A DNA stretch of 64,000 nt. It comes from Mesoterricola sediminis (GTDB taxonomy: Bacteria > Acidobacteriota > Holophagae > Holophagales > Holophagaceae). Of the stretch, positions 1 to 8,387 are shown piece after piece. Both the position numbers and the translations under genes were made by a program. Under the pieces are notes generated by a model. The model saw only the letters and a program-made list of their open reading frames with translations, did no database searches and had not been told where the DNA came from. The stretch spans positions 1,364,001-1,428,000 of the forward strand of contig NZ_AP027081.1 in assembly GCF_030295425.1 (NCBI RefSeq). The letters run 5' to 3'. Within the stretch, counting starts at the first letter, position 1; each line of letters begins with the position of its first letter.

Positions 1-386
1 GCGCCTTCCAGGTCGACCTGGGCGACGGGCACCTGCTCCGGCCCCGCATCAGCCTGACCCGGTTCCAGGAGACCACGGGCTACTACGCCCTGAGCCAGGC
101 GGCCCTGGCCGTGGACTACCTCTACTTCCTCGAAGGCCGCGCCGAGCGGGGCTTCTACGTGGACGGTGGCCTCGGCATCGCTTCCAACCGCTACACCTGC
201 AGCACCAACCCCATATACGCCCAGGCCGACGAGAGGCCCGTGTTCAGCGTCGGCGCGGGCTACCAGTTCAACCGCGCCTGGGGCGTCGAGTTCCGCGCCA
301 GCGCCTCCAAGTTCACGGACCGCACCACCGTCAACGCCGTCTCCAACGTCCAGTTCCTGGATGTCCTCGCCACCTACCGGTTCTAG
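1..386 (+). CDS. Outer-membrane beta-barrel protein, C-terminal part
   Basis: The reading frame is already open at base 3 and runs to a TAG at 384-386, so the N-terminus lies outside the window. About 127 residues are visible. They alternate polar and hydrophobic residues in short strands separated by turns (YLYFLEGRAERGFYVDGG, then VFSVGAGYQFNRAWGVEFRA) and end in ATYRF. A terminal aromatic residue after an alternating last strand is the usual C-terminal signature of barrels inserted by the BAM machinery. The glycine- and aromatic-rich pattern resembles small OmpW/OmpA-like porin domains, but I cannot name the family. A GC-rich inverted repeat without a T-run follows at about 414-445. The gene on its right is convergent. 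Confidence 0.7.
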   Translation, partial: AFQVDLGDGHLLRPRISLTRFQETTGYYALSQAALAVDYLYFLEGRAERGFYVDGGLGIASNRYTCSTNPIYAQADERPVFSVGAGYQFNRAWGVEFRASASKFTDRTTVNAVSNVQFLDVLATYRF

Positions 387-512
387 GTTCGCCCGAATCT
401 TCGAGTCCCAGTCCGGGGACCCGCCCGTGGCGGGCGGGACCCCGCGTGCTGCCCGGAGCGGGGAGGGGCAGGGTCCCTCCGCCGGATGAACCGGGCGACA
501 GGCCTTTGGCCG

Positions 513-1211
513 TCAGGCCAGGTCGAAGAGCAGGACCTCGGCCCCCGTGGCGGCGTGGATCCGCACGGAGGACTCCCCTTCGAGGGCGGCCCCGTCGCCG
601 GCGCCCAGGCCCACGCCGTTCACCTCCACCCGCCCCCGGGCGACCTGGACCCAGGCGGCGCGGCCCGGGGCCAGGTCCAGGGCCACCTGGCGTCCCGCCT
701 CCAGGTCGGCCACGTGGAGCCGGGCGTCGGTGCGCCATGCCAGGGAGCCTTCCGCCCCGTCGGGGCTGGCCAGGAGGGCCCAGCGGTTCCGGCGCCCCTC
801 CTCCGGGAAGGCGCGCTGCTCGTAGCCGGGCGTCAGGCCCTCCCGTTCGGGGAACAGCCAGATCTGGAGGAAGTGGACCCGCTCCGAGGCCGAGGCGTTG
901 TATTCGCTGTGGCGGATGCCGGACCCCGCCGACATGCGCTGCGCGTCCCCGGGCCGGAGCACGCCCTCGTTGCCGGTGCTGTCCCGGTGGGCCAGGGCGC
1001 CCTCCAGGACCCACGTGAGGATCTCCATGTCCCGGTGGCCGTGGGTGCCGAAACCCTGGCCGGGCTGCACCACGTCCTCGTTGAGCACCCGCAGGGCGTG
1101 GAAGCTCAGGTGGGCCGGGTCCTGGTACTGGCCGAAGGCGAAGGAATGGCGGGTGTCGAGCCAGCCGAAATCGAAGTGACCGCGTTCGTTCGAGGGGCGA
1201 AGGGTGATCAT
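513..1211 (-). CDS. Pirin family protein (bicupin)
   Basis: This is a 232-residue protein with the two-cupin pirin fold. The N-terminal cupin carries the whole metal site: H57 and H59 in GTHGHRDMEI, H101 and E103 in SGIRHSEYN. The C-terminal half is a second cupin without metal ligands. Bacterial pirins such as YhhW can open quercetin with oxygen, and others act as redox-sensing regulators, so the substrate is open. I start at the ATG at 1209-1211 (MITLRPS) because it has a GGGAGG ribosome site five bases upstream. The frame stays open to 1256, but that extension runs across a good -35/-10 pair (1229-1256) and would not be translated. The gene is convergent with the barrel gene and divergent from the secreted protein at 1361. 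Confidence 0.9.
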   Translation of the reverse strand: MITLRPSNERGHFDFGWLDTRHSFAFGQYQDPAHLSFHALRVLNEDVVQPGQGFGTHGHRDMEILTWVLEGALAHRDSTGNEGVLRPGDAQRMSAGSGIRHSEYNASASERVHFLQIWLFPEREGLTPGYEQRAFPEEGRRNRWALLASPDGAEGSLAWRTDARLHVADLEAGRQVALDLAPGRAAWVQVARGRVEVNGVGLGAGDGAALEGESSVRIHAATGAEVLLFDLA

Positions 1212-1228
1212 GGGAACCTCCCAATTCC

Positions 1229-1256
1229 AATATAGGTGTTCAAACATCTTTTTCAA
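1229..1256 (-). promoter_or_regulatory. Predicted sigma-70-type promoter of the pirin gene
   Basis: On the minus strand TTGAAA (1251-1256) and TATATT (1229-1234) are separated by 16 bases, in an AT-rich patch unlike the coding sequence around it. Initiation about seven bases downstream would give a short leader of around 12 bases containing the GGGAGG ribosome site. Read from sequence only. Confidence 0.55.
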
Positions 1257-1292
1257 GACCCCGGATGCGTCCCCTCTGGATGGAGGTGCCCA

Positions 1293-1319
1293 TTGACACG
1301 GAAAATAATTAATTAATAT
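1293..1319 (+). promoter_or_regulatory. Predicted promoter of the secreted protein at 1361
   Basis: A perfect TTGACA (1293-1298) is followed by a run of A and T containing TAATAT (1314-1319), spaced by 15 bases. Offset hexamers with 16-17 base spacing are also possible. It lies about 40 bases before the ATG and points toward it. Confidence 0.5.
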
Positions 1320-1360
1320 TGTTCCCAGCTTCCCTCAGGGACCTCACCAAGGAGCCGCCC

Positions 1361-1840
1361 ATGGCATCGCCTTTCCGGAAAACCCTTCTTCTCGCCGCGG
1401 TCGCCTTCGCGAGCGTTTCCTCCGCCGTTCTGCAAGCAGCCACGCCCGGGGTCCCCTCGGTTCTGGGCCAGGACAAAGGCAAATGGTGCATCGTCGAAAA
1501 TAACACCCGCAAGGGCATCGCCCTCAACATCACGGACAAGATCATCTCCGTGGGGGATATCCTTGTCGTGTCTTCGGATGGCACCCAGACGAAGTTGACC
1601 AACAACAAGGGCAACGCGATCCTGGCGCCCGGGACGAACAAGGTCTACTTCGACACGACAGGCAAGAGCTATGCCGTCAAATTCCAGATCGGTACGACCC
1701 AGTTCCGCGTCTCGATCGACCCCGCGGGGAACGAGAAGCTGGAGGTGGGCAGCTCCGACGGCCTCGCCAACGAGCGGGTCACGGTGCACATGAGCGGGTT
1801 CCGGAACGCTTCCGGCGGCACCTTCCTCGAACTCAACTGA
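1361..1840 (+). CDS. Secreted protein of unknown function
   Basis: This 159-residue protein has a clear Sec signal peptide: MASPFRKTLL, a hydrophobic stretch LAAVAFASVSSAVL, and a likely cleavage after QAA. The mature part, about 130 residues, is rich in beta-forming residues and Asn/Gly turns (VENNTRKGIALNITDK, TNNKGNAILAPGTNKVYF). It has one cysteine and no transmembrane segment, so it is probably a small beta-sandwich in the periplasm or outside. I recognise no family. The start at 1361 follows AAGGAG with six bases between. The frame is open from 1319, but that extension would precede the signal peptide. No partner gene: it is followed by about 240 bases without a recognisable gene. Confidence 0.75.
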   Translation: MASPFRKTLLLAAVAFASVSSAVLQAATPGVPSVLGQDKGKWCIVENNTRKGIALNITDKIISVGDILVVSSDGTQTKLTNNKGNAILAPGTNKVYFDTTGKSYAVKFQIGTTQFRVSIDPAGNEKLEVGSSDGLANERVTVHMSGFRNASGGTFLELN

Positions 1841-2080
1841 CCCCGGGGCCGGCAACGCACGCCCGGCCTTCCCCCACAACCCACCTCTCCTCGCCTTGCC
1901 CGGGCCCTGCGCCGCGCCCGCAGGTCGCGCTGCGGGAACCGGGCCGAGGCCGGGTCTGGGAGCTGGGATGCTAACCCTTTCATCAATAGGGGTTCTTCGC
2001 CCCAAAGCCGCCGGCCCCGTTTCGCACCCTGGCCCCGGGATGGAAAGTGACCTAACTTGAAGGCGATCAGGAGGTCGCCA

Positions 2081-2509
2081 ATGATCAGCCGGGTGATCGT
2101 GGGGGTGGATTTTTCGGACGCGTCGCGGGCCGCCCTGTCCAGGGCGAGCGCCTGGGCCCACCGTCTGGGGGTTCCGCTCGTGGTGGTGCATGTCCTCCAG
2201 CCGCCGGCCCCCATGCTGCCCGAGGCCCAGATCGCCCTGCCGGACCCCGCCTGGCTGCAGTCCATGGAGGCCCATGCCCGGGAGCACCTCCTCCAGTGGC
2301 TGGAGCCCTTCGGCGAGGCGGCCGTGGAGGTGAAGTGGGGCAGCCCCGCCGAGGAACTGGTGGGCATGGCCGACAAGGACGCCCTCCTCGTGGTGGCCCA
2401 GGTGGGCCACTCCCGCATCGAGCGCCTGCTCTTCGGCAGCACCGCGGCCCGCGTCGTCAAGCACGCGCCCTGCGATGTCCTGGTGGTCCGGGAGGGGGCT
2501 GCATCCTAG
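2081..2509 (+). CDS. Universal stress protein, UspA family
   Basis: A 142-residue single Usp domain, the usual length. It begins MISRVIVGVDFSDASRAAL, the first strand plus the D-x-S turn that contacts ATP. Near the C-terminus it has GHSRIERLLFGSTA, the G-9x-G-S part of the ATP-binding motif, although the first glycine of the G-2x-G pair is alanine. It ends with the usual strand CDVLVVRE. Members bind ATP and usually act in survival under stress; the exact role here is unknown. I chose the ATG at 2081 because AGGAGGT stands six bases upstream. The frame is open from 2057. It is co-directional with the acyltransferase that follows. Confidence 0.9.
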   Translation: MISRVIVGVDFSDASRAALSRASAWAHRLGVPLVVVHVLQPPAPMLPEAQIALPDPAWLQSMEAHAREHLLQWLEPFGEAAVEVKWGSPAEELVGMADKDALLVVAQVGHSRIERLLFGSTAARVVKHAPCDVLVVREGAAS

Positions 2510-2533
2510 GGCGAAGTGCGGCAAACTCCTTGA

Positions 2534-3934
2534 ATGCAGTCACAACCCCTTCATGACCTGACCCCCTCCAAGCGCTGCGACTGGCTGGACCTCATCCGCG
2601 GATGGGCGGTGATCGTCATGATCGAGGTCCACTGCGTGAATGTGTGGCTTCACAAGGGCCTCATACCCGAGTGGCTGAACTACCTGAACGGGCTCGTGGC
2701 CCCCTCCTTCATCCTGGCCTCGGGCTACAGCCTGGCCCTGTCCACCTTCCGCCCGGACGGGACCCTCCGGCCCTTCGGCCCCACGGCTCGGCGCCTGGGT
2801 TTCATCCTCCTCTGCGCCTACCTGCTCCACGCCCCGGGCCTGACCCTGGCCGAATGGACGGTGCTGGCCACCCCCCAGAAATACCGGGAGCTCTTCAAGA
2901 TCGATGTGCTCCAATGCATCGTCTATTCCCTGCTCATCCTCCAGGGTCTGGCCCGCCTGATCCGGCGGCCCGCGGCCTATGCCTGGGTGGCCGGGACCCT
3001 GGCCGTGGGGTGCGCCCTGGCGGCCCCCTACGTCTGGCAGCAGGGCGTCGCCGACGGCTGGTGGATGCCCATCCGCGGCCTCGTGAACGGCAACCCCGAC
3101 CGGGGCGTGACCGCCCTCTTCCCGCTCTTCACCTGGTTCTCCTTCGCGGCCTTCGGGAGCGTCCTGGGGGTGCTCTACCGCCACGTGCGGGTGCTCCCCG
3201 TGGCGGGGCGGGCCCGGTGGACCGAGGCGCGGTGGCTGGGCGCCCTGGCCCTGGCGGGGCTGCTCTGCCTGGCCTGGGGCACATGGAAGGGCAAGACCTG
3301 GCTCTGGGGCGGGCCCTGGGCGGACTGGGAACTGGGCCGGCTCCACAACCACACCCTCCCCAGCGTCCTCCAGCGCATGGGTTTCATCTGCCTGGGCGGG
3401 GCGTTCCTGGGCTGGTTCGAGGCCGTCCGGCCCCGCCTCCCGGGCCCCAATCCGGTCATGGCCGCCAGCCGCGAATCCCTCCTCCTCTACCTGCTCCACC
3501 TCAACCTGATCTTCGGCCTGCTCCTGGCCGACCCCATCCGGCTGCGCACGGGCTGGGACTGGTACGCCCTGGGCTGGGCGGGGACCCTCACCCTCACCGC
3601 CCTCCTCATCGGCCTCAACCTGGCGGCGGGCATCGGCTGGCAGCGGGTCCGCAAGGATCCCGCCCGGGCCTGGCGCCTTCAGCGGGCGGGCCTCATGGCC
3701 CTGGGCGTGTGGTTCGTGGCGGGCGGGTGGATCACCTACCACCACTTCCGCCGGAGCCCCGAACTGGCCACCGAGCCGTACGCCTTCCTGCCCGCGGCGC
3801 GGGCGCGGAAGGGCCTGCCCCCCACCCCCGACGGCCTCAGCCGCGATCCCCGCGAGGCCGCGCGGGAGAAGGCCCGGCTGCGGGGGAAGCTCACGCCGGA
3901 GGAGCGGCGCCTGCTAGACTCGAAGGGTGAGTGA
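2534..3934 (+). CDS. Integral-membrane acyltransferase (heparan-alpha-glucosaminide N-acetyltransferase-like)
   Basis: A 466-residue polytopic protein with about ten hydrophobic segments. The N-terminus RCDWLDLIRGWAVIVMIEVH is the first helix typical of DUF1624/heparan N-acetyltransferase-like and YeiB-like proteins, where R, D and a helix-embedded H mark the acyl-transfer site. These enzymes move an acetyl or acyl group across the inner membrane onto a sugar or envelope glycan; the acceptor cannot be read here. The soluble C-terminal tail is Arg/Lys/Glu-rich (about residues 425-466). There is no Shine-Dalgarno sequence. The ATG is preceded instead by CAAACT six bases away, a variant of the element seen before several leaderless starts. 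The last eight bases overlap the next gene. Confidence 0.75.
   Translation: MQSQPLHDLTPSKRCDWLDLIRGWAVIVMIEVHCVNVWLHKGLIPEWLNYLNGLVAPSFILASGYSLALSTFRPDGTLRPFGPTARRLGFILLCAYLLHAPGLTLAEWTVLATPQKYRELFKIDVLQCIVYSLLILQGLARLIRRPAAYAWVAGTLAVGCALAAPYVWQQGVADGWWMPIRGLVNGNPDRGVTALFPLFTWFSFAAFGSVLGVLYRHVRVLPVAGRARWTEARWLGALALAGLLCLAWGTWKGKTWLWGGPWADWELGRLHNHTLPSVLQRMGFICLGGAFLGWFEAVRPRLPGPNPVMAASRESLLLYLLHLNLIFGLLLADPIRLRTGWDWYALGWAGTLTLTALLIGLNLAAGIGWQRVRKDPARAWRLQRAGLMALGVWFVAGGWITYHHFRRSPELATEPYAFLPAARARKGLPPTPDGLSRDPREAAREKARLRGKLTPEERRLLDSKGE
3915..3920 (+). promoter_or_regulatory. -10-like TAGACT six bases before the CorC-type gene (leaderless start)
   Basis: TAGACT ends six bases before the GTG at 3927, inside the 3' end of the preceding gene. 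There is no ribosome site in that gap. The same TANNNT-N6-start arrangement occurs at six other genes in the window, so transcription probably begins at the start codon itself. Confidence 0.5.
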
Positions 3935-5180
3935 ACCTGCGAGTAGCACCCCGGGGCATTGGCTGGCGGCCCTCATGGCGGCCGTTATCCTCTATCGGGC
4001 CCTGGTGGCGGCCCTCCTCGAGGCCCACCACGCCTTGCCGTCCCTGCAGCGGCGCCGCCTCCTGGAGGAAGCCGCCTTCCCGGACCCGAGGCTGGCCCGC
4101 CTTCTGGAGAAGCCCCAGGCCCTGGGCCTGGCCATCTCCCTGTGGAACCAGGCCCTGCTCGTGATCCTCCTGGGCCTGGCGTGGCCCCTGGCCCAGGGGC
4201 TGCCGGGCCGGGGCTTCACCTTCGCCGTCCTGGCCCTGGCCTACATCTGGACCCTCGACCTGGCCCTCCCCACCCTCGTGGTGGCCAGCGAGCCCGCCAC
4301 CTGGATCTCCCGCCTCTTCCGCTTCTACGCGCCGGTCCACCCCGTCCTCGCGCCCCTGGCCGAGCCTCTCGCCCGTTTCGTGGAGCGCCGCCGCGCCGAC
4401 CACGACCGCACCCGGGTGGAGGAGGACGACCAGGTCCCCGAGGAGGCCGTGACCGCCCTCCTGGAGGAGGGCGAGGCCGAGGGCATCCTGGAGGAGGAGG
4501 ACCGGGAACTCATCCGCAACGTGGTGGAGTTCGGGGACACCGTCGTCCGCGAGGTGATGACCCCCCGCACCCAGGTCCAGGGCGTGCCCCTCACGGCCAC
4601 CCGGGCCGAGGCCTGGGAGGCCTTCCGCAGCTGCCGCCATTCCCGCCTGCCGCTCTTCGACGGCACCATCGACCTGGTGGTGGGGATCCTCCTCCTCAAG
4701 GACCTCATGCAGGTGGAGGGGGACGGCCCCCTGGATCTGCGGAGCCTGGCCAAGCCCCCGCTCTTCGTGCCGGAGAGCAAGAACATCGGCCAGCTCCTGC
4801 GCGAGATGCAGCGCAGCCGCCAGCAGCTCGCCGTCGTCGTCGACGAGTTCGGCGCCGTCTCGGGCATCGCCACCCTGGAGGACCTCCTGGAGGAGGTCTT
4901 CGGGGAGATCCACGACGAGCACGAGCTCCAGGCGGAGCAGGTGGACCTGGGCGACGGGGAGTACCTCCTCTCCGGGCAGACCCACGTGGACGACCTGGAG
5001 GCGATCACCGGCGTGGCCTGCGAGCGGGACGGGTTCGACACCCTCGGGGGCCTCGTCATGGCCCGCCTCGGCCGCATCCCCGAGCAGGGCGAGGCCCTGG
5101 AGCTCCCCGGCCTGCGCCTCACCGTCTCCCGCATGGAAGGGCGGCGCATCCTCCTCGTCCACGTGACCGTGAAGGCCTGA
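3927..5180 (+). CDS. Hemolysin/CorC-type CBS-pair membrane protein
   Basis: A 417-residue protein laid out as in the CNNM/CorC (HlyC) family. An N-terminal region has three or four hydrophobic segments (about 10-30, 68-85, 95-115, 125-150). A charged linker leads to VREVMTPRTQVQGVP, the first CBS motif, then a second CBS repeat with AVVVDEFGAVSGIATLEDLLEEVFGEI near residues 290-335. A CorC_HlyC domain (YLLSGQTHVDDLEAITG) closes the protein. The family is linked to Mg2+/Co2+ efflux or homeostasis. The N-terminal DUF21-like part is poorly conserved to my eye. The GTG start overlaps the upstream gene by eight bases, and a TAGACT stands six bases before it. The stop is one base from the convergent receiver gene. 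Confidence 0.85.
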   Translation: MSEPASSTPGHWLAALMAAVILYRALVAALLEAHHALPSLQRRRLLEEAAFPDPRLARLLEKPQALGLAISLWNQALLVILLGLAWPLAQGLPGRGFTFAVLALAYIWTLDLALPTLVVASEPATWISRLFRFYAPVHPVLAPLAEPLARFVERRRADHDRTRVEEDDQVPEEAVTALLEEGEAEGILEEEDRELIRNVVEFGDTVVREVMTPRTQVQGVPLTATRAEAWEAFRSCRHSRLPLFDGTIDLVVGILLLKDLMQVEGDGPLDLRSLAKPPLFVPESKNIGQLLREMQRSRQQLAVVVDEFGAVSGIATLEDLLEEVFGEIHDEHELQAEQVDLGDGEYLLSGQTHVDDLEAITGVACERDGFDTLGGLVMARLGRIPEQGEALELPGLRLTVSRMEGRRILLVHVTVKA

Positions 5181-5181
5181 A

Positions 5182-5544
5182 TCAGCCCAGGTGCTTCTGG
5201 ATCTTCCCGAGCAGGCGCGCGAATTCCACGGGCTTGCTCTCGAAGTCCGTGCAGCCGGCCTCCAGGGCCTTCTCCCGGTCGCTCGTCATGGCGTGGGCGG
5301 TGAGGGCGATGATGGGCAGCGTCCGGCATTCGGGGCGGGCCCGGAGCCGGCGGGTGGCCTCGTAGCCGTCCAGCTTGGGCAGGCTGATGTCCATGAGGAC
5401 GAGGTCGGGCGAGGCCGCCAGCGCCAGCGCCACCGCCTCTTCGCCGTCCTCGGCGAACACCACCTCGTAGCCACGCCTCGCCAGCAGCCTCGACAGGCTG
5501 TCCCGGTTCATCTCGTTGTCTTCCACGAGCAGGATCTTGGCCAT
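5182..5544 (-). CDS. Stand-alone response-regulator receiver domain
   Basis: The 120 residues form a single receiver domain and nothing else. The acidic pair is at E8/D9 (LLVEDNEMNR), the phospho-acceptor is D52 in LVLMDISLP, the switch Thr is T82 (ALTAHA), and the conserved lysine is K104 (ESKPV). With no output domain it must work by protein contact, as CheY or the DivK/Spo0F relay proteins do. The motif MDISLPKLDGYEATRRLR is typical of receivers fed by hybrid kinases. Two such kinases lie elsewhere in the window but not adjacent, so the partner is unknown. A minus-strand TAGACT is found about 25 bases before the ATG. Confidence 0.92.
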   Translation of the reverse strand: MAKILLVEDNEMNRDSLSRLLARRGYEVVFAEDGEEAVALALAASPDLVLMDISLPKLDGYEATRRLRARPECRTLPIIALTAHAMTSDREKALEAGCTDFESKPVEFARLLGKIQKHLG

Positions 5545-5644
5545 GGGGTGCGCCTCAGGGCATGCCCCAGTCTAGCAAGGTTCCTCCCGCCCCCGCGCTT
5601 GATCGCCCAGGAAATTCGGGCCAATCTGGAAGGCCGGAGAGAAG

Positions 5645-6904
5645 ATGCTGAGACGAATCATCGCCTTCGCGGCGCTGGCGGCGATCCCCGCCGTGTTTTT
5701 CGCGATCCGCCGCGCCGAGGGCCGGCGGCTGGTGCCCCAGCCCAGGGGGATGGTGCTCGGCCTCTACGCGGGCCTGCCCGACTACGACTACCGGGAGGAG
5801 CTGAAGCGCATCCAGGGCACCGGCGCCACCTGCGTGAGCCTCCAGGCCATCTACCGCATGGAGACCTGGCACAGCAACGAGATCGTCCGGCACCCCACCA
5901 GCAGCCCCTCCGAGGCGGCCCTGCGGCGCACCTTCCGCCAGGCCCGGGAACTGCAGCTCCGCATGATGTTCTTCCCGACCATCAACCTGCGCGACGAGGC
6001 CGAGAACGAGACCTGGTGGCGGGGCAACATCCGCCCCGCGGACTGGGACGCCTGGTGGCGGAACTACACGGCCTTCAACGTCCATCTCGCCCGCATCGCC
6101 CAGGAGGAGGGCGTGGAGTGGTACTCGGTGGGCACCGAGATGGCGAGCACCCACCGCTTCCCGGACCAGTGGCGCGCCCTGGTGGCCGAGGTGCGGAAGG
6201 TCTTCAAGGGGAAGATCACCTACAGCGTCAATTTCGACAGCCACGACACCTTCACGTTCGGCGACTGCCTGGACGTGATCGGCATGAACACCTACGACCC
6301 CATCTCCAAGGACGAGGAGTACCCCAGCCCCGAGGCCATCCGGGACGCCTGGTGGTGGATCGTCTGCAAGGCCCGGACCCTCCATGCCCGCTTCGACCGG
6401 CCCGTCATGATCACCGAAGTGGGCTACCCCAGCGTCGCCCACGCCCACGTGGGCCCCTGGGACTTCCGCAGCGACAAGCCCCGGGACCTGGCGCTCCAGG
6501 ACCTCCTGGTGGGCGGGGCCTTCAAGGTCCTGCGCAACTGGGGCGACGGCGCCGCGGTGTTCTACTACCTCTACGGCGAGAACCTGAACCAGAAGCCCGT
6601 GGGCGGCCCCGAGGACCGCACCTACGCTGTCTGGGGCAAGCCCGTGGAGCGGACGCTCCGGGACTACTTCGCCCAGCCCATCTTCGAGGGGCGCATCCCG
6701 GCCACGGCGCGGGACCGGCACGAGGCCCTGGTCCAGACCCTCGCCAGCGATCTCCGCAAGGAGCGGGACTACGAGGACGGGGCGCTCCCCGCCTGGGCCC
6801 GGGCCTGGATGGAGGCCCATCCCGACGACGCCCGGGAGGCCCGGGCCGCCATCGCCGGCGAGCCGGTGCCGGCGAAGAAGATCCCCAAGGGCAGGGAACG
6901 GTAG
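5645..6904 (+). CDS. GH113-like glycoside hydrolase, membrane-anchored or secreted
   Basis: A 419-residue protein with an N-terminal hydrophobic anchor (residues 4-21, IIAFAALAAIPAVFFAI) and a TIM barrel. The layout matches GH113 beta-mannanase-like enzymes. VEWYSVGTEM places the acid/base Glu at E165, and VMITEVGYPS places the nucleophile Glu at E258. WWR and DPIS sugar-contact motifs and a late VFYYLYGEN strand complete the barrel. The substrate is probably a beta-linked hexose polymer, mannan by family analogy, but this is inferred. The C-terminal 70 residues are highly charged and probably a linker. The start has GGAGAG upstream. The gene is followed after 12 bases by the receiver-PATAN gene, so they may be co-transcribed. 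Confidence 0.75.
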   Translation: MLRRIIAFAALAAIPAVFFAIRRAEGRRLVPQPRGMVLGLYAGLPDYDYREELKRIQGTGATCVSLQAIYRMETWHSNEIVRHPTSSPSEAALRRTFRQARELQLRMMFFPTINLRDEAENETWWRGNIRPADWDAWWRNYTAFNVHLARIAQEEGVEWYSVGTEMASTHRFPDQWRALVAEVRKVFKGKITYSVNFDSHDTFTFGDCLDVIGMNTYDPISKDEEYPSPEAIRDAWWWIVCKARTLHARFDRPVMITEVGYPSVAHAHVGPWDFRSDKPRDLALQDLLVGGAFKVLRNWGDGAAVFYYLYGENLNQKPVGGPEDRTYAVWGKPVERTLRDYFAQPIFEGRIPATARDRHEALVQTLASDLRKERDYEDGALPAWARAWMEAHPDDAREARAAIAGEPVPAKKIPKGRER

Positions 6905-6916
6905 GAGCATGAAGGC

Positions 6917-7657
6917 ATGATCCCGTCCGCCGGAAGCCCCGCCCTCAAGACCGCCCTCATCGTCGAGGACGAGCAGTCCACCCTGCGCTTCTACATGACG
7001 GGGCTCAAGGGCCTGCACGAGTTCCGCCTGCTCTCCGCCGTCAACGGCCAGGAGGCCCTGGACGTGCTGCGGGACACGCCCGTGGACGTGGTGGTGACGG
7101 ACCTGAACATGCCGGTCATGGACGGCTACAGCCTCATCGCGGTCCTGGCCGAGCGCTATCCCTCCCTGCCCATCATCGTCATCACCTCCGTGGCCGAACC
7201 GGGCATGCGCGAGCAGGCCCTCCAGCTGGGGGCCCTCCGGGTGATCCCCAAGCCGCCCCGGCTCTCGGCCGTCATGGAGACCCTCCGTTCCGCCGTGTCC
7301 GTGCCGCCCCAGGGCCTGGTGCGGGGCATCGGCCTGGGCAGCGTCCTCCAGCTGCTGAACTGGGAGCGCCGATCGGCCACGCTGACCGTGCGCTCGGAAG
7401 AAGGCACGGGCCACCTCTACGTGAAGGAGGGCGAGCTGGTCCACGCCCTGTTCGGGCGGGAGGAGGGGTTGCCCGCCGCCTACCGGATCCTCGGCTGGGA
7501 GCACGTCCAGGCCGAGTTTGTTTTCACCTGCAAGATGCAGCCCACCATCGACCTGCCCCTGCCCGAGCTCCTCATGAACCTGGCCTTCGTCCGGGACACC
7601 CAGCGCATGGGCCAGCCCGGGGCCGGCGAGGCCCACGACGAACGCTGGCACGGCTGA
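6917..7657 (+). CDS. Response regulator with C-terminal PATAN (DUF4388) domain
   Basis: 246 residues. The receiver domain spans about 10-130: ALIVEDEQSTLRF holds the acidic pair, VVVTDLNMPVMDGYS the phospho-Asp, IIVITS the Thr, and VIPKPPR the Lys. It is followed by a DUF4388/PATAN domain starting GLVRGIGLGSVLQLLNWERRSATL and continuing GHLYVKEGELVHALFG. PATAN domains join receivers to motility and surface-sensing outputs in deltaproteobacteria, cyanobacteria and related groups and have no enzymatic site. It lies 12 bases after the glycoside hydrolase, and its stop is one base before the phosphatase start, so the three genes look like one transcription unit. Confidence 0.88.
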   Translation: MIPSAGSPALKTALIVEDEQSTLRFYMTGLKGLHEFRLLSAVNGQEALDVLRDTPVDVVVTDLNMPVMDGYSLIAVLAERYPSLPIIVITSVAEPGMREQALQLGALRVIPKPPRLSAVMETLRSAVSVPPQGLVRGIGLGSVLQLLNWERRSATLTVRSEEGTGHLYVKEGELVHALFGREEGLPAAYRILGWEHVQAEFVFTCKMQPTIDLPLPELLMNLAFVRDTQRMGQPGAGEAHDERWHG

Positions 7658-7658
7658 C

Positions 7659-8303
7659 ATGCGCATCCTGCTCGCTCGTCATGGGGAGACCGCCTGGAAT
7701 GTGGAAGGCCGCCACCAGGGGCAGACCTTCGACATCCCCCTGTCCCCCGTGGGCCGCGACCAGGCCGCGGCCCTGGGCCGCCGCCTGGAGGGCCTGCCGG
7801 TGGCCCGGGCCGTCAGCTCCCCCCTCCTGCGGGCCCGCCAGACTGCCGAACTGGCCCTGGGCGACCGCCGCGACCGCCTGACCCTGGATCCGCGGCTGGT
7901 GGAGATCTCCCACGGAACCTGGGAGGGCCGCCTGGCCACGGAGATCGAGTCCGAACAGCCGGACCTGCGCCGGGCCTGGCGGGAAACGCCCCACCAGGTG
8001 CGCCTGCCGGGGGGCGAATCCTTCCAGGATGTGACCGACCGGGCGTGGCCGGCCTTCCTGGACGCCTGTGCCGGCCTGGAACGGGAGGACATCGCCTTCA
8101 TCATGACCCACGACGGCGTCAACCGGGCCCTCCTGGCGAAGATCCTGGGACTGGATCTCAGCCGCGTGTGGGCCTTCCGGCAGGCCGCGACCTGCCTGAA
8201 CCTCCTGGAGGGCGATAGACCGGACAGACTGCAGGTCGTCCGGCTCAACGACGCGAGCCATCTGGTCGATCTTTTCGGCGAGGTGGTCCACCGAAAGCTC
8301 TAG
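7659..8303 (+). CDS. Histidine phosphatase family protein (phosphoglycerate mutase-like)
   Basis: 214 residues with the RHG signature LLARHGETAWN at the N-terminus, the catalytic His being H8. The second conserved arginine is in SSPLLRARQTAE, the acid/base Glu region is EISHGTWEGR, and the second His is in MTHDGVNRALL. This is the cofactor-independent-looking phosphatase branch (CobC, GpmB, PhoE type) rather than a glycolytic mutase. The substrate cannot be told. In principle it could stand in for a missing phosphoserine phosphatase, since dPGM-type metal-independent phosphoserine phosphatases are known and serA/serC lie 1.4 kb downstream. The start is one base after the stop of the preceding gene. 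Confidence 0.85.
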   Translation: MRILLARHGETAWNVEGRHQGQTFDIPLSPVGRDQAAALGRRLEGLPVARAVSSPLLRARQTAELALGDRRDRLTLDPRLVEISHGTWEGRLATEIESEQPDLRRAWRETPHQVRLPGGESFQDVTDRAWPAFLDACAGLEREDIAFIMTHDGVNRALLAKILGLDLSRVWAFRQAATCLNLLEGDRPDRLQVVRLNDASHLVDLFGEVVHRKL

Positions 8304-8387
8304 CGTCCGCGTGCGGAAGTTTGCGAAAATTCGTCATCGCCGATTGGTGGTTTTTTTTCCCGGGAACCCCTCAACCAGGAAGGATCT

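Noticed and set aside
7659-8303. Annotating the histidine phosphatase as the missing phosphoserine phosphatase
   Set aside because: Motifs fit the broad family only; substrate cannot be derived and it is separated from serA by 1.4 kb.
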